Shown here piece by piece: positions 1 through 6,991 of a stretch of 9,470 nucleotides of DNA. The notes beneath the pieces are model-generated. The model did no database searches and had not been told where the DNA came from. It saw only the letters and a program-made list of their open reading frames with translations. The translations under genes and the position numbers were made by a program. Source of the stretch: Bacteroidia bacterium (GTDB taxonomy: Bacteria > Bacteroidota > Bacteroidia > Chitinophagales > Saprospiraceae); contig JAUILM010000170.1 of the NCBI GenBank assembly GCA_030432855.1, positions 1-9,470 of the forward strand, written 5' to 3'. How positions within the stretch are numbered: the stretch's first letter is position 1; the number at the start of each line of letters is the position of its first letter.

Positions 1-552
1 TGCCAGAAAGATAATTCAGCATTAGATCCATCCAGTTCATCTGAAAAGGAAATCATTGAATGGGAACTGACTTCCAAGCAATGGTCAATTGTAGACTATC
101 GTATTACTTCAGATCAGACAAACTGTAATGACCCCATTCAATACGATGAAGCAGATTGGTTGTTAAGAGATCAGGGTACAACAATTGACGAAGATACCGG
201 GGAAAGTAAGGATTATAAAGAAGAAGTCAGATGGCAGAAGTATGAGGTTACCTTTAGCGGGAATAAACTCAACGGGGTATTTTATTATGAGTCAAAAATC
301 ACTACGATTCATGATAACGGTGATACTACCACTTTGGATGAGGTTATCACTGACCTCTATAGTTCCGATTTTATATACTCAGATGGTCATCTAGCTACTG
401 AGTTCGGTGATGTTCTCAATCTCCTGGCTAAGGCAGAAGATGACGACAATAGAGATTTCTTAGTCACTTCTCATAGTACAGAAAGAATTGAACTGGAGAA
501 AAAGATTCAGGTTGGTGATTGTGAGCATATCTTGCGAATAACACTGGAATAA
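1..552 (+). CDS. Lipoprotein, 3' part (5' end outside window)
   Basis: The frame is open from the first base to TAA at 550-552, giving 183 visible residues. The first residues read CQKDNSALDPSSSSEKE. A Cys followed by polar residues and a Ser-rich linker is how a mature lipoprotein begins, so the window probably starts at the lipidated Cys and only the signal peptide is missing; this is inferred because the lipobox itself is not visible. The rest is acidic and soluble-looking, with alternating beta-type stretches (around VRWQKYEVTFSG and LNGVFYYESKI) and two further Cys residues, near residue 43 and in GDCEH close to the C-terminus. No family is recognised. A likely place is the periplasm or outer membrane. 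It converges on the reverse-strand gene that ends 33 bases downstream. A start at the internal TTG at 160 is unlikely because the coding frame continues upstream of it. Confidence 0.7.
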   Translation, partial: CQKDNSALDPSSSSEKEIIEWELTSKQWSIVDYRITSDQTNCNDPIQYDEADWLLRDQGTTIDEDTGESKDYKEEVRWQKYEVTFSGNKLNGVFYYESKITTIHDNGDTTTLDEVITDLYSSDFIYSDGHLATEFGDVLNLLAKAEDDDNRDFLVTSHSTERIELEKKIQVGDCEHILRITLE

Positions 553-574
553 TAAATCATGTGAGGAAGGTAAA

Positions 575-597
575 CTGCTTCAAAGCTATTCAAGCAG
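575..597. terminator. Weak hairpin between convergent genes
   Basis: CTGCTT (575-580) pairs with AAGCAG (592-597). Two further A-T pairs follow inside, beyond a C/C mismatch. The hairpin lies between the stop of the forward gene (552) and covers the last codons and stop of the reverse gene. Neither side has a proper U-run, so a role as a shared terminator is only a position-based guess. Confidence 0.25.
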
Positions 598-1557
598 CAT
601 AATCATTCCGGAGCGTAGGGTGCTTCTTTCTTTGCCCTGTTCATCAAGAAAAGTATATAAAAGCTGATAGACATAGGTCCCTACGTGTGCATTCTGGTTC
701 CTACCCGTTCCATCCCATCCGGTGTCCTCATCTGACACTGTATATATATTGTTACCCCATCGGTCAAAAATGTCCATTTTAAAGTGTTGCATGACACAAT
801 CAGCATAGACCTGAAAAATGTCATTAATACCATCCCCATTAGGCGAAAAGGCATTAGGTATGTACATGTGGCATGGCTTACCTAGTGGGACGGTATCAAC
901 TATAGTTGTGTCCACTGGTGGTTTTTCACATTCTATGGAATCAAAAGTGTTCGTCGCTGTGATTGACAGACTATCGATCAGAAGATAAGCCCAATCGCGG
1001 TTTTCATCGCCAAACTCGGCTTCCAGAGTTATGAATTTAGTTGAACAATCGGCAGTAAATCTGAATTCGTAAGCAGTCCATATATTATGATGATCTATCA
1101 CGGGTGACTGCCAAATGAGATTCGAATCCGAACACATCATGGCACCCATATAGATGTTTAAGCGACCAGGTTCAAATGTTTGCCCGAGTGCAACATGGTT
1201 TTCATCGTAATTTAAGTATATCCTGCAGGTGTACTCTTGACCTACCCTAATATCCCGTCCCAAGGATTGAGTTATTGATTCCCTCGTGTAATCTCTAAGA
1301 TTGGTACCCGAAAACCCTCGCGCTCCAAGTCCCAAGTATGTTGTTCCAAAAGCAGCGGGAAGAGAACTAGTAATTGGTTGTATATCTGGGGAACTGGTAT
1401 CACCTTTGCAGCGAGTCCAATTTATTGGATCCCTATCGAGGATTGTACTTGATCCCTCAAATGATCCATTTAAGATAAGATTCTGCCCTACTGAAACATC
1501 TGAAAGGCAAACAATTGCGACAAGAAAGTAATACCTAGCAATCAAACCACAGCTCAT
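586..1557 (-). CDS. T9SS type B (CHU_C) secreted protein
   Basis: A 323-residue exported protein. Residues 1-25 are a signal peptide (hydrophobic YYFLVAIVCL, probable cleavage after VSVGQ). Residues 26 to about 202 start with NLILNGSFEG and end with LLIDSLSIT, a pattern typical of jelly-roll, carbohydrate-binding-like domains; the ligand is unknown. A short linker rich in Thr, Val and Pro (about 211-225) leads to a CHU_C / gliding-motility-associated C-terminal domain at about 229-321. That domain carries the hallmark IPNAFSPNGDGINDIF (233-248), then FDRWGNNIY (264-272), GWDG (280-283) and VGTYVYQL (292-299). In known cases this domain is the type B signal for export through the T9SS and for surface retention, so the protein is probably on or outside the cell surface. 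No enzyme motif is seen. It lies downstream of the 1629-2195 lipoprotein gene but is separated from it by a terminator, so it is probably transcribed on its own. Confidence 0.9.
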   Translation of the reverse strand: MSCGLIARYYFLVAIVCLSDVSVGQNLILNGSFEGSSTILDRDPINWTRCKGDTSSPDIQPITSSLPAAFGTTYLGLGARGFSGTNLRDYTRESITQSLGRDIRVGQEYTCRIYLNYDENHVALGQTFEPGRLNIYMGAMMCSDSNLIWQSPVIDHHNIWTAYEFRFTADCSTKFITLEAEFGDENRDWAYLLIDSLSITATNTFDSIECEKPPVDTTIVDTVPLGKPCHMYIPNAFSPNGDGINDIFQVYADCVMQHFKMDIFDRWGNNIYTVSDEDTGWDGTGRNQNAHVGTYVYQLLYTFLDEQGKERSTLRSGMIMLLE

Positions 1558-1570
1558 GAGCGATCAAGGT

Positions 1571-1607
1571 AAGTATAAAAAGAAAGAGCTACAATACTGC
1601 AGCTCTT
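1571..1607 (-). terminator. Intrinsic terminator, minus strand
   Basis: Read on the minus strand, a 7-bp perfect stem (AAGAGCT / AGCTCTT, plus-strand positions 1601-1607 and 1584-1590) encloses a 10-base loop. It is followed at once by TCTTTTTAT (plus-strand 1583 down to 1575). This is the standard intrinsic-terminator layout. It sits just after the stop of the 1629-2195 gene, so it should end that transcript before the CHU_C gene. Confidence 0.65.
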
Positions 1608-1628
1608 ATCATCATCTTGCTAATAGAT

Positions 1629-2195
1629 CTAGATCGTATTTGTAATAGATTTAGGTCCCGGTTGCCAGTTACTCATATTAACGTAGTCTTGACGCTCAAC
1701 TGTCAATGTACCGCCAGACACTGAATATGTATTTAGATATCCAGTTCCATACCAATCTGTTGCACTTGTAGTGTAGGTAAATGTCCAAGTTCTATTCAGG
1801 TACCCTGGAGATATATTCGGATCATGCGAGAATGTATGCGGGTTGTCAGTAACCATTGGACCACTATTGGTAATATCAATATTGTACCCATTTATGTTCA
1901 AATTCATGGTAGCGGAACTATTCCCTGCGAAGTGGTGCCAGGCATAGACTTTATGCGTTACAGCCCTGGCATATGGATTTTCAAATCCTAACAAAGCAAA
2001 CTCATCTGCTTTAATGTCTGATATTTTGTAACTTTTACCTACCTCGAGGTCTGCTAAAGACAACTTCCCCTTTTCTAAGGACGTGGAATCCAAATCCTCC
2101 AGAGCTGCTTGATCCTTATCACATGATGCAAAGAATGCAGCCAATATAAATAATAGTGAGTAAATCGTAATAGAGCCAATTTTAATACATTTCAT
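1629..2195 (-). CDS. Hypothetical lipoprotein
   Basis: A 188-residue protein, taken from the ATG at 2195. The open frame extends 22 codons further (to 2261), but only the 2195 start puts a proper signal peptide at the N-terminus: MKCIKIG, a hydrophobic core ending LLFILAAFFAS, and Cys25 in a lipobox-like FASC. Asp and Lys follow that Cys (CDKDQ). The mature part begins with an acidic linker, then has a segment LEVGKSYKISDIKADEF, then a region rich in Asn, Thr, Tyr and Gly with beta-strand periodicity (NLNINGYNIDI, RTWTFTYTTS, GGTLTVERQ). No known family is recognised and no catalytic motif is visible. It is probably anchored in a membrane facing the periplasm or the cell surface. Upstream is very AT-rich with no Shine-Dalgarno site, usual for Bacteroidota. 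A strong intrinsic terminator follows the stop. Confidence 0.75.
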   Translation of the reverse strand: MKCIKIGSITIYSLLFILAAFFASCDKDQAALEDLDSTSLEKGKLSLADLEVGKSYKISDIKADEFALLGFENPYARAVTHKVYAWHHFAGNSSATMNLNINGYNIDITNSGPMVTDNPHTFSHDPNISPGYLNRTWTFTYTTSATDWYGTGYLNTYSVSGGTLTVERQDYVNMSNWQPGPKSITNTI

Positions 2196-3092
2196 AATAT
2201 TTTGTTTAAAGATTAAATAATAAGCACCAGAGCGTACACAAAGTGTTACGTATAGTGACACACGAATGGAAATCGATAACCAATATTGAAATAGCTTAGA
2301 AAGGGCTCGTATTCCTACGAATCGTAAAATCGGTTTGATCAGGCCGATAATTATTTAAAAGGATGTGGAAAATGTTCAGGTATCAAGAACGTGGTAAATA
2401 TTCATAACTGAAATTTTTGTATTTAAACAAAATTCAGTTCTAAGTGTATCTGAGGTGGCATACTTGAAGGTATTGCTTTTTATCCTGTGAGTCAAACAAA
2501 AAATGTAATTATTTTGTTTTTCAACATACCCGTTAAAAGTTAATTTCGTTTGCGAAGACTCTCGAAAGCTACGTATCTTAACGGAAGATGGATTCGGGGT
2601 GTTGATGAGGTCGTTACCATCAAGGTTAGCGATCTCATCCCTTTTAAATTAACGAAACCATATCAGAAAAGTGTTAGTTGCTCAATACTTTTTGATGGTG
2701 GTGGTGCACTCCAAATCTGAGAATCTTCCTTCGATATTGGCTGAATCCCAATACCAATGAAATATGATATCGCAGGCAGATACTACTGTTATCAGACATT
2801 TTATGAAAATATGATTATTGAGTAAAGTTGTCTTCTTAGATGAGAATGGCTCAACACTTCTCTTAAAAATGAGTGCCTAGAATGCTAATTTGAGCCTTTT
2901 CAGCACGTTTTAACATTTCTAGAAATCAGGATGTTATATCTTAGATGATCGTTTTGTTATGTGCATAGACAGCAGGAACTTGAAGATCATGGACATCAAG
3001 AAAACGAGACTTGACAAAAGGTCAACCAGTGAAAGAGCAATTAATTTGGAATTAGAATAGAAAGGACCTCTTTTCAATCTTAAATCTCTAAA
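2196..3092. other. Long gene-poor intergenic region
   Basis: About 0.9 kb between divergent genes (lipoprotein leftward, protease rightward). No open frame of 60 codons or more, and no tRNA, rRNA or transposase similarity was recognised. The promoters of both flanking genes should lie at its ends, but no confident TTG / TAnnTTTG pair was found. It contains the hairpin at 2604-2639 and an 8-bp inverted pair GTTAATTT (2539-2546) / AAATTAAC (2646-2653) flanking that hairpin. Several very short open stretches (for example 2959-3060, 33 codons) resemble coding sequence weakly and could be remnants of a decayed gene. Confidence 0.6.
2604..2639 (+). repeat. Imperfect hairpin, copy 1 of a repeated stem
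   Basis: GATGAGGTCGTTACC (2604-2618) folds against 2624-2639 with a 5-base loop and a single bulged base (T2626). Two of the pairs are G-U (2610/2633 and 2614/2629), so the stem is complete only as RNA read from the plus strand. A short U-rich run (CCCTTTT, about 2639-2645) follows. The stem sequence matches the perfect hairpin at 5453-5483 (shared core TGAGNTCGTTACC). No plus-strand gene lies directly upstream, so its role as a terminator is unclear. Confidence 0.6.
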
Positions 3093-4694
3093 ATGCAGAA
3101 CTTTTTGACTTACATCTTATCTATTGTTTTCGTCTTTGTGCATGTGCTTGCTATCCTTGGTCAAGATGATGAACTAATTATTCAACTCAATGACTCATAT
3201 TCGATAAATGATATACAGGAAATCAGTGCAAGAGACAACACAAACTATTACTTTTCGAAAACCTCACTCTTAAGCAAACTAGCAAACGTATACTTGGTGA
3301 CAATCGATAGTGCAACTGGTTTAAGGTCTAGTCTGACAAGATTGGAAAGTGACCCACGAGTAATTAATGTCCAAAAGAACATACGTTTTAAAAAAAGGTC
3401 AAAGGCTCCAAACGACCCCCTTTACGTAGATCAGTGGCATTTAGAAAAAATCGGAGCTGAAGATATTTGGGAGGAAACTACAGGAGGCACGACTTTTAAT
3501 GGTGATTCGATTGTAATTGGTGTAATTGATATAGGTATTGATAGGAATCATGAAGAGTTTTCAGAGGTACTATGGTCAAATAAGAAAGAAGTTCCTAACA
3601 ACGGTCTTGATGATGATTCTAATGGATATATTGATGACTACTATGGTGTAAGTCTTGATAATGGGAAAGATAATCACTCTGATTCAGAAGATAGTCATGG
3701 GTCGTCAGTAATTGGTGTTCTTGGTGCAAAAGGAAATAACTCACTTGGTGTTTCGGGGATCAATTGGAACATCAAAGTGATGTTGTTTAGCACAGAGGAG
3801 CTCACGGCGGCCAATGCTATCAAAGCATATTCATATTTTGCAGAACAAAGAAAACTATATAATGAAAGTAATGGAACAGAAGGTGCGTTCATCATAGCCA
3901 CCAATTCATCATTTGGAATGGAAGGTCTATTTGAAGAGGATGCTCCTATCTTCTGCAATATGTTTAATATAATGGGTGAGCAGGGGATACTCAGTGTGGG
4001 GGCTGCAGAAAATGATCAAGGCAATGCAGACGTATTTGGAGATCTGCCAGCTAACTGCTCAAGTGACAATCTTATTATTGTTACAAATACGGATCAAAAT
4101 GACGAACTGGCTGTAGCAGGATTTGGGAGGAATACCATTGACTTAGGAGCACCAGGAGAAAGGATCTTAACCACCACTTCAAATAACAACTATAATACTG
4201 TGGGAGGAACATCATTCGCAACACCCTTAGTTTGTGGATCAATTGGGCTGTTATATAGCCATCCCTCACAAACTTTTGCTAACCAACTGAAGGACGATCC
4301 AATCGCAACATCGAAATTACTAAAAGATCTACTTTTATCTAATGTGGATCAAATTGAAGATCTCGAAACAAGATCTGTAAGTGGGGGAAGACTTAATCTC
4401 CAACGTGCTTATGATGCCCTTCATAATTTGTTCCCTATTAATCAGACGAAGTCCCTTGAAATAACTTTGACACCAAATCCTACCCTAGACCAATCTACTT
4501 TGATATTTGACAAGCCTATTTCCGATTTCAGTTACGCTCTTTATAGTGTTAACGGGCAAGTTATTGAGGCTGAAAGAGTGAATACTAATCGAAAATCCAT
4601 ATCAGTGTCATTACTAAATACTCCAAGTGGATTATACTTCCTGTCTCTAGACTATAAGAATAAATTCTACTGCTTCCGCATTTTTAAGCCATAA
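3093..4694 (+). CDS. Subtilisin-like S8 serine protease, T9SS type A cargo
   Basis: A 533-residue secreted endopeptidase. Residues 1-24 are a signal peptide ending ILGQ. Residues about 25-105 are an inhibitor-like prodomain. The catalytic domain opens with NDPLYVDQWHLEKIGA and spans about 107-445. The triad is visible: Asp146 in VIDIGID, His202 in SHGSS and Ser374 in GGTSFATP; Asn271 in ATNSSFG is the likely oxyanion-hole residue. An acidic loop NNGLDDDSNGYIDD (169-182) looks like a calcium site. Residues about 455-533 are a type A sorting domain (TLTPNPT, YALYSVNGQV, PSGLYFLSL, a basic end FRIFKP), removed or exchanged on export in known T9SS cargo. The arrangement SFG...ILSVGAAEN...LGAPGE is that of the S8 subfamily common in Bacteroidota. 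Oddity: the residue after the catalytic Asp is Ile instead of Ser/Thr. The natural substrate is unknown. It has no operon partner upstream; the next gene is 93 bases downstream. Confidence 0.95.
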   Translation: MQNFLTYILSIVFVFVHVLAILGQDDELIIQLNDSYSINDIQEISARDNTNYYFSKTSLLSKLANVYLVTIDSATGLRSSLTRLESDPRVINVQKNIRFKKRSKAPNDPLYVDQWHLEKIGAEDIWEETTGGTTFNGDSIVIGVIDIGIDRNHEEFSEVLWSNKKEVPNNGLDDDSNGYIDDYYGVSLDNGKDNHSDSEDSHGSSVIGVLGAKGNNSLGVSGINWNIKVMLFSTEELTAANAIKAYSYFAEQRKLYNESNGTEGAFIIATNSSFGMEGLFEEDAPIFCNMFNIMGEQGILSVGAAENDQGNADVFGDLPANCSSDNLIIVTNTDQNDELAVAGFGRNTIDLGAPGERILTTTSNNNYNTVGGTSFATPLVCGSIGLLYSHPSQTFANQLKDDPIATSKLLKDLLLSNVDQIEDLETRSVSGGRLNLQRAYDALHNLFPINQTKSLEITLTPNPTLDQSTLIFDKPISDFSYALYSVNGQVIEAERVNTNRKSISVSLLNTPSGLYFLSLDYKNKFYCFRIFKP

Positions 4695-4787
4695 ATTCTG
4701 ATTCAACATGAGTCCATACAATCTATCGCCATATCGGATGAAAAATGATAGAATCTAATAGTCATTTCAACAATAATTACTACAAAC

Positions 4788-4907
4788 ATGGGTGAATTAT
4801 ATGACGTTCCAGAAGCGAAATCTACTGAACATCCAGTACCAGTAGTTATCATATATTATTTTGTGTTTATTTTGTTATATCTACATGACTACATAGATGT
4901 TTCATAA
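4788..4907 (+). CDS. 39-residue membrane micro-ORF overlapping next gene
   Basis: ATG at 4788-4790 opens 39 codons ending in TAA at 4905-4907. The first 16 residues are polar (MGELYDVPEAKSTEHP). They are followed by an aliphatic/aromatic run of about 16 residues (VPVVIIYYFVFILLYL), long enough for a single transmembrane helix, and a short acidic tail HDYIDVS. The stop shares a base with the ATG of the following gene (TAATG), an arrangement used for translational coupling. It has no recognised family. It may be a real small membrane protein, or the N-terminal anchor of the following protein separated from it by a single-base frameshift. A chance ORF is also possible at this length. Confidence 0.35.
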   Translation: MGELYDVPEAKSTEHPVPVVIIYYFVFILLYLHDYIDVS

Positions 4908-5392
4908 TGAATCTTTACGATAGAAATGAAATCAATTTTGACAATAATTCTGGTATTCTACAAGGGCCTCCGACCTCTTCAGGAGATTGTCTTTATGTCT
5001 TTGAAATATATTCTTGGACCACTACAGATCCGAATTGTACATCACCGGGGCCAGCAACGTTTGAATTCGAATCAGCGTCTACAGGTCAAACATATACTCA
5101 CACAATTAATCTCACCGGAGTAAAGAATATCTTCTTGCCAAAAGATGATACATACTACTTGTGGATCTATGATGATGGGTCGGGTGATTGTATTAATGCG
5201 AGAATAAATTGGAGGCTTAAAGAGGCAGTGATATGGGGTGGTCAAACGCTATATTCTGATACCAACGTTTTACTTGACTATAATCGTGCATATCTAAAGC
5301 CAACTGGGGGGCGTATCAAATTGAATACGGAGATAGTTGTTCAGTATCGGTGGATGAGTATCCATACTGAATTGAATTATAATGTAAAGTAA
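4907..5392 (+). CDS. Hypothetical protein, beta-rich
   Basis: A 161-residue protein of unknown function. The frame is closed by TGA at 4886-4888, so ATG 4907 is the first usable start. It lacks a signal peptide of its own, which is odd because its content looks extracytoplasmic: Cys at 28, 44 and 95, and strands alternating with short Gly/Asp/Thr turns (CLYVFEIYSW, ATFEFESAS, YYLWIYDDGSGDC, ARINWRLKEA). The C-terminal part has IVVQYRW near 143-149. The GSGDC plus strand pattern is compatible with a small beta-sandwich, but no family can be named. The start overlaps the stop of a micro-ORF encoding a transmembrane segment, so the two may be made together, or may be the halves of one membrane-anchored protein. 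A strong terminator follows about 60 bases after the stop. Confidence 0.6.
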   Translation: MNLYDRNEINFDNNSGILQGPPTSSGDCLYVFEIYSWTTTDPNCTSPGPATFEFESASTGQTYTHTINLTGVKNIFLPKDDTYYLWIYDDGSGDCINARINWRLKEAVIWGGQTLYSDTNVLLDYNRAYLKPTGGRIKLNTEIVVQYRWMSIHTELNYNVK

Positions 5393-5452
5393 AAATGAAA
5401 AAGATTAGATAGATCACATCTTGATATCTATCAGCCAAAAGTTCTGGTGTAA

Positions 5453-5488
5453 ATGAGATCGTTACCGATGGTAACGATCTCATATTTT
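5453..5488 (+). terminator. Perfect 14-bp stem terminator, copy 2 of repeated stem
   Basis: ATGAGATCGTTACC (5453-5466) pairs perfectly with GGTAACGATCTCAT (5470-5483) around a 3-base loop, followed by ATTTT. It lies about 60 bases after the stop of the 4907-5392 gene, so it most likely ends that transcript. The stem is closely related to the imperfect hairpin at 2604-2639. Confidence 0.75.
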
Positions 5489-5609
5489 GAGCTTGAGAGA
5501 GTGATTGAAGAGAATATACCAGTATCTAATTAACCAGGTGAATATCTGTAATCTTAATACACGATGATATGCATCTTAACGATATTTTGAAAAGTACATA
5601 AGAAACCAA

Positions 5610-5639
5610 TTGCACAATTAATATTATTTAGTATTTTTA
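5610..5639 (+). promoter_or_regulatory. Possible Bacteroidota-type promoter
   Basis: TTG (5610-5612) is followed after 19 bases by TATTTTTA (5632-5639). This resembles the Bacteroidota pattern TTG / TAnnTTTG with only the last base different. It lies 23 bases before the ATG of the lipoprotein at 5663. The region is very AT-rich, so a chance match is quite possible. Confidence 0.25.
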
Positions 5640-5662
5640 TTACGTATTAAGTTGAATGCGTC

Positions 5663-6280
5663 ATGAAACCCCTAATTTTGACCATCTCTCTTTTGTGTAT
5701 CTTGCAAGTTTCCTGTAGAAAGGATTCATCTGTACTTTCACTACCTGAGGATTTGTGGTTTCCTGCTATTAACGAAAAGGACATTCATTTTATCGATAGT
5801 TTACCTATCTATATGCAAAATCCTCTTAATAATAAGACAAATCGAGAATGTTTTTTATTTATTGGATTTCAAAATATAGCTGCAAAAACAACTAGGGTAT
5901 TGCTAGAGAAGTACTATAAGGATGATCATAGATGCATGTGGGCTATTCATGAAGAGGATATTGCAGAGTCTTTAGACCAACTAGGTGCATTAGGTATTTC
6001 TTTTTCGATACCCCGCGAAAGTGATGAATGCTATGGCCCTGGAGTAACACTTATGAATATAAATTTTGAAATAGAGGAGCTATGGAATTCTTCGCTTACA
6101 GATTCGTTCTCAGCACAGGTATATATTGTGCAAGTTATGGATGAAAATCATGTTATGTTTCCGTATGGTTATACATGGAGACAGGACCATCAGTTGGAAG
6201 AACGATTTGACACCACAATTTTTCCATTAAAGAATATCCCCTTTTTTGAAATATCTGATTGTAAACTAAAACCATTATAG
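5663..6280 (+). CDS. Hypothetical lipoprotein
   Basis: A 205-residue protein. The N-terminus MKPLILTISLLCILQVSC is a complete lipoprotein signal: Lys2, a hydrophobic core and a lipobox LQVSC with Cys18 as the lipid site, followed by RKDSS. The mature domain has scattered Cys (about 63, 90, 123 and 200) and aromatic-rich segments (ECFLFIGF, AQVYIVQVMDENHVMFPYGYTWRQDH). It also has a helix-like stretch around IAAKTTRVLLEKYYKDDH and AIHEEDIAESLDQLGALG. No known family or catalytic motif is recognised. It probably faces the periplasm or the surface. The stop (TAG, 6278-6280) is followed after a single base by an ATG opening a short signal-peptide-like ORF, suggesting co-transcription with what follows. 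Confidence 0.75.
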   Translation: MKPLILTISLLCILQVSCRKDSSVLSLPEDLWFPAINEKDIHFIDSLPIYMQNPLNNKTNRECFLFIGFQNIAAKTTRVLLEKYYKDDHRCMWAIHEEDIAESLDQLGALGISFSIPRESDECYGPGVTLMNINFEIEELWNSSLTDSFSAQVYIVQVMDENHVMFPYGYTWRQDHQLEERFDTTIFPLKNIPFFEISDCKLKPL

Positions 6281-6281
6281 G

Positions 6282-6350
6282 ATGAAAAATTTCCAAAATC
6301 ATTTAACACTGTTGCTCATTTCAAATCATGATTATCTACAGTCGCAATGA
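6282..6350 (+). other. Signal-peptide-like 22-codon ORF, possible 5' part of broken gene
   Basis: ATG lies one base after the preceding lipoprotein stop. The encoded MKNFQNHLTLLLISNHDYLQ looks like the start of an exported protein (Lys2, then LTLLLIS) but stops at TGA (6348-6350) after 22 codons. It overlaps the start of the 6328-6567 ORF in another frame. Taken together they resemble one small secreted protein interrupted by a frameshift near 6335-6350; this is an inference from layout only. Confidence 0.25.
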
Positions 6351-6567
6351 GGAACTACCAATGCCTTGCAGGCGAGAGGGCATAGCCCTTAGCATCTACT
6401 ATAGATATGGATCCACTATTTCAAATGCCTGGTACACATCAACAATCAAAATCAGTCGAACAAACCACTTTTCTAGTATAGAAAATGCGCGTAAGACCCT
6501 TTTTCACCTTAGTGATTTCTTGTCTTCTGAAGACTGTCTATTGTTTTTTAACTTTGAAGCCATATAA
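6328..6567 (+). CDS. Hypothetical 79-residue ORF, doubtful
   Basis: The frame is open from the stop at 6304-6306 to TAA at 6565-6567. It has no signal peptide and no recognised family. Residues 1-25 are mixed and basic (MPCRREG), the middle is Ser/Thr/Ile-rich, and the end (HFSSIENARKTLFHLSDFLSSEDCLLFFNFEA) reads as a plausible amphipathic protein tail. The ORF ends just before a strong hairpin at 6581-6625, which favours a real transcription unit finishing here. It overlaps the 6282-6350 reading frame by 23 bases, so it could be the 3' portion of a frameshifted gene or a reinitiated downstream cistron. Low certainty on start and on protein reality. Confidence 0.35.
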   Translation: MIIYSRNEELPMPCRREGIALSIYYRYGSTISNAWYTSTIKISRTNHFSSIENARKTLFHLSDFLSSEDCLLFFNFEAI

Positions 6568-6580
6568 ATATATGTTTGCT

Positions 6581-6625
6581 GGAAAGCCCCATCTTCTTTG
6601 CTAATAGATATTCTGGGGCTTTCCC
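6581..6625 (+). terminator. GC-rich hairpin, probable terminator
   Basis: GGAAAGCCCC (6581-6590) pairs with GGGGCTTTCC (6615-6624), plus A6591/T6614, giving an 11-bp stem with a 22-base loop. It lies 14 bases after the stop of the 6328-6567 ORF. The AAAGCCCC / GGGGCTTT core is a frequent terminator form. A downstream U-run is lacking beyond the CTTTCCC within the stem, so efficiency is uncertain. Confidence 0.55.
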
Positions 6626-6864
6626 ATTAATGAATACATTTCGTCTATAAATATATTTTTGCTACCGCTCAATTCATAAAAGTTAAACTTTCAAAATACT
6701 GCCCTTAAGAAGTTCACTCCCTTTATAAATATCCGCTACACACGGTTTTTAAAAATCGTTCTATTGCTCTCATGCTGCAATGGCAGATTGCAAAAATCTT
6801 CCGGGCCATACTTGTAATTCATAACAAGCTACCACTTCAGGGAGATTTGAAGCAGAAAATAAAG

Positions 6865-6882
6865 TGTGTGCAAAAGCACACA
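6865..6882. repeat. Perfect 7-bp inverted repeat
   Basis: TGTGTGC (6865-6871), AAAA, then GCACACA (6876-6882). On the minus strand it is followed by CTTTATTTT, so it could work as a weak terminator for leftward transcripts. It could also be an operator-like palindrome. No reverse-strand gene is present to assign it to. Confidence 0.35.
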
Positions 6883-6991
6883 GTAAATAAGACCTTTGCT
6901 ACCTAAAAGAAAAGAATGGCCCACTCGCTAGATTTTGAAGGAAGGGATTTGAATAGCCTATAAGAATCAGGAATTTTTGCCTACTTTAACA

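Noticed and set aside
2193..2261. Upstream extension of the 1629-2195 lipoprotein to an ATG at 2261
   Set aside because: The extra 22 codons would place charged and Cys-containing residues ahead of a complete signal peptide and lipobox; the ATG at 2195 gives a standard lipoprotein start.
2757..2825. 22-codon ORF beginning MKYDIAGRYY
   Set aside because: Considered as a transposase remnant, but it is short, preceded closely by a stop, and no neighbouring frame continues the similarity.
2959..3060. 33-codon ORF just upstream of the protease, ending 32 bases before its ATG
   Set aside because: Too short, no hydrophobic segment or known motif, and no ribosome-binding evidence; kept only as a possible remnant.
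3695..4269. Reverse-strand open frames inside the protease gene (3695-3958, 4081-4269)
   Set aside because: They lie opposite a strongly supported protease domain and show no protein features of their own.
4907..6360. Similarity between the N-termini of the 4907 and 6328 ORFs (M..Y.RNE)
   Set aside because: Only five matching residues over nine and no similarity beyond; most likely chance.
6709..6906. Open stretch with ATG at 6772 (44 codons) upstream of the RHS-type gene
   Set aside because: No recognised similarity, and a perfect inverted repeat lies within its 3' part; length is compatible with chance in this sequence.
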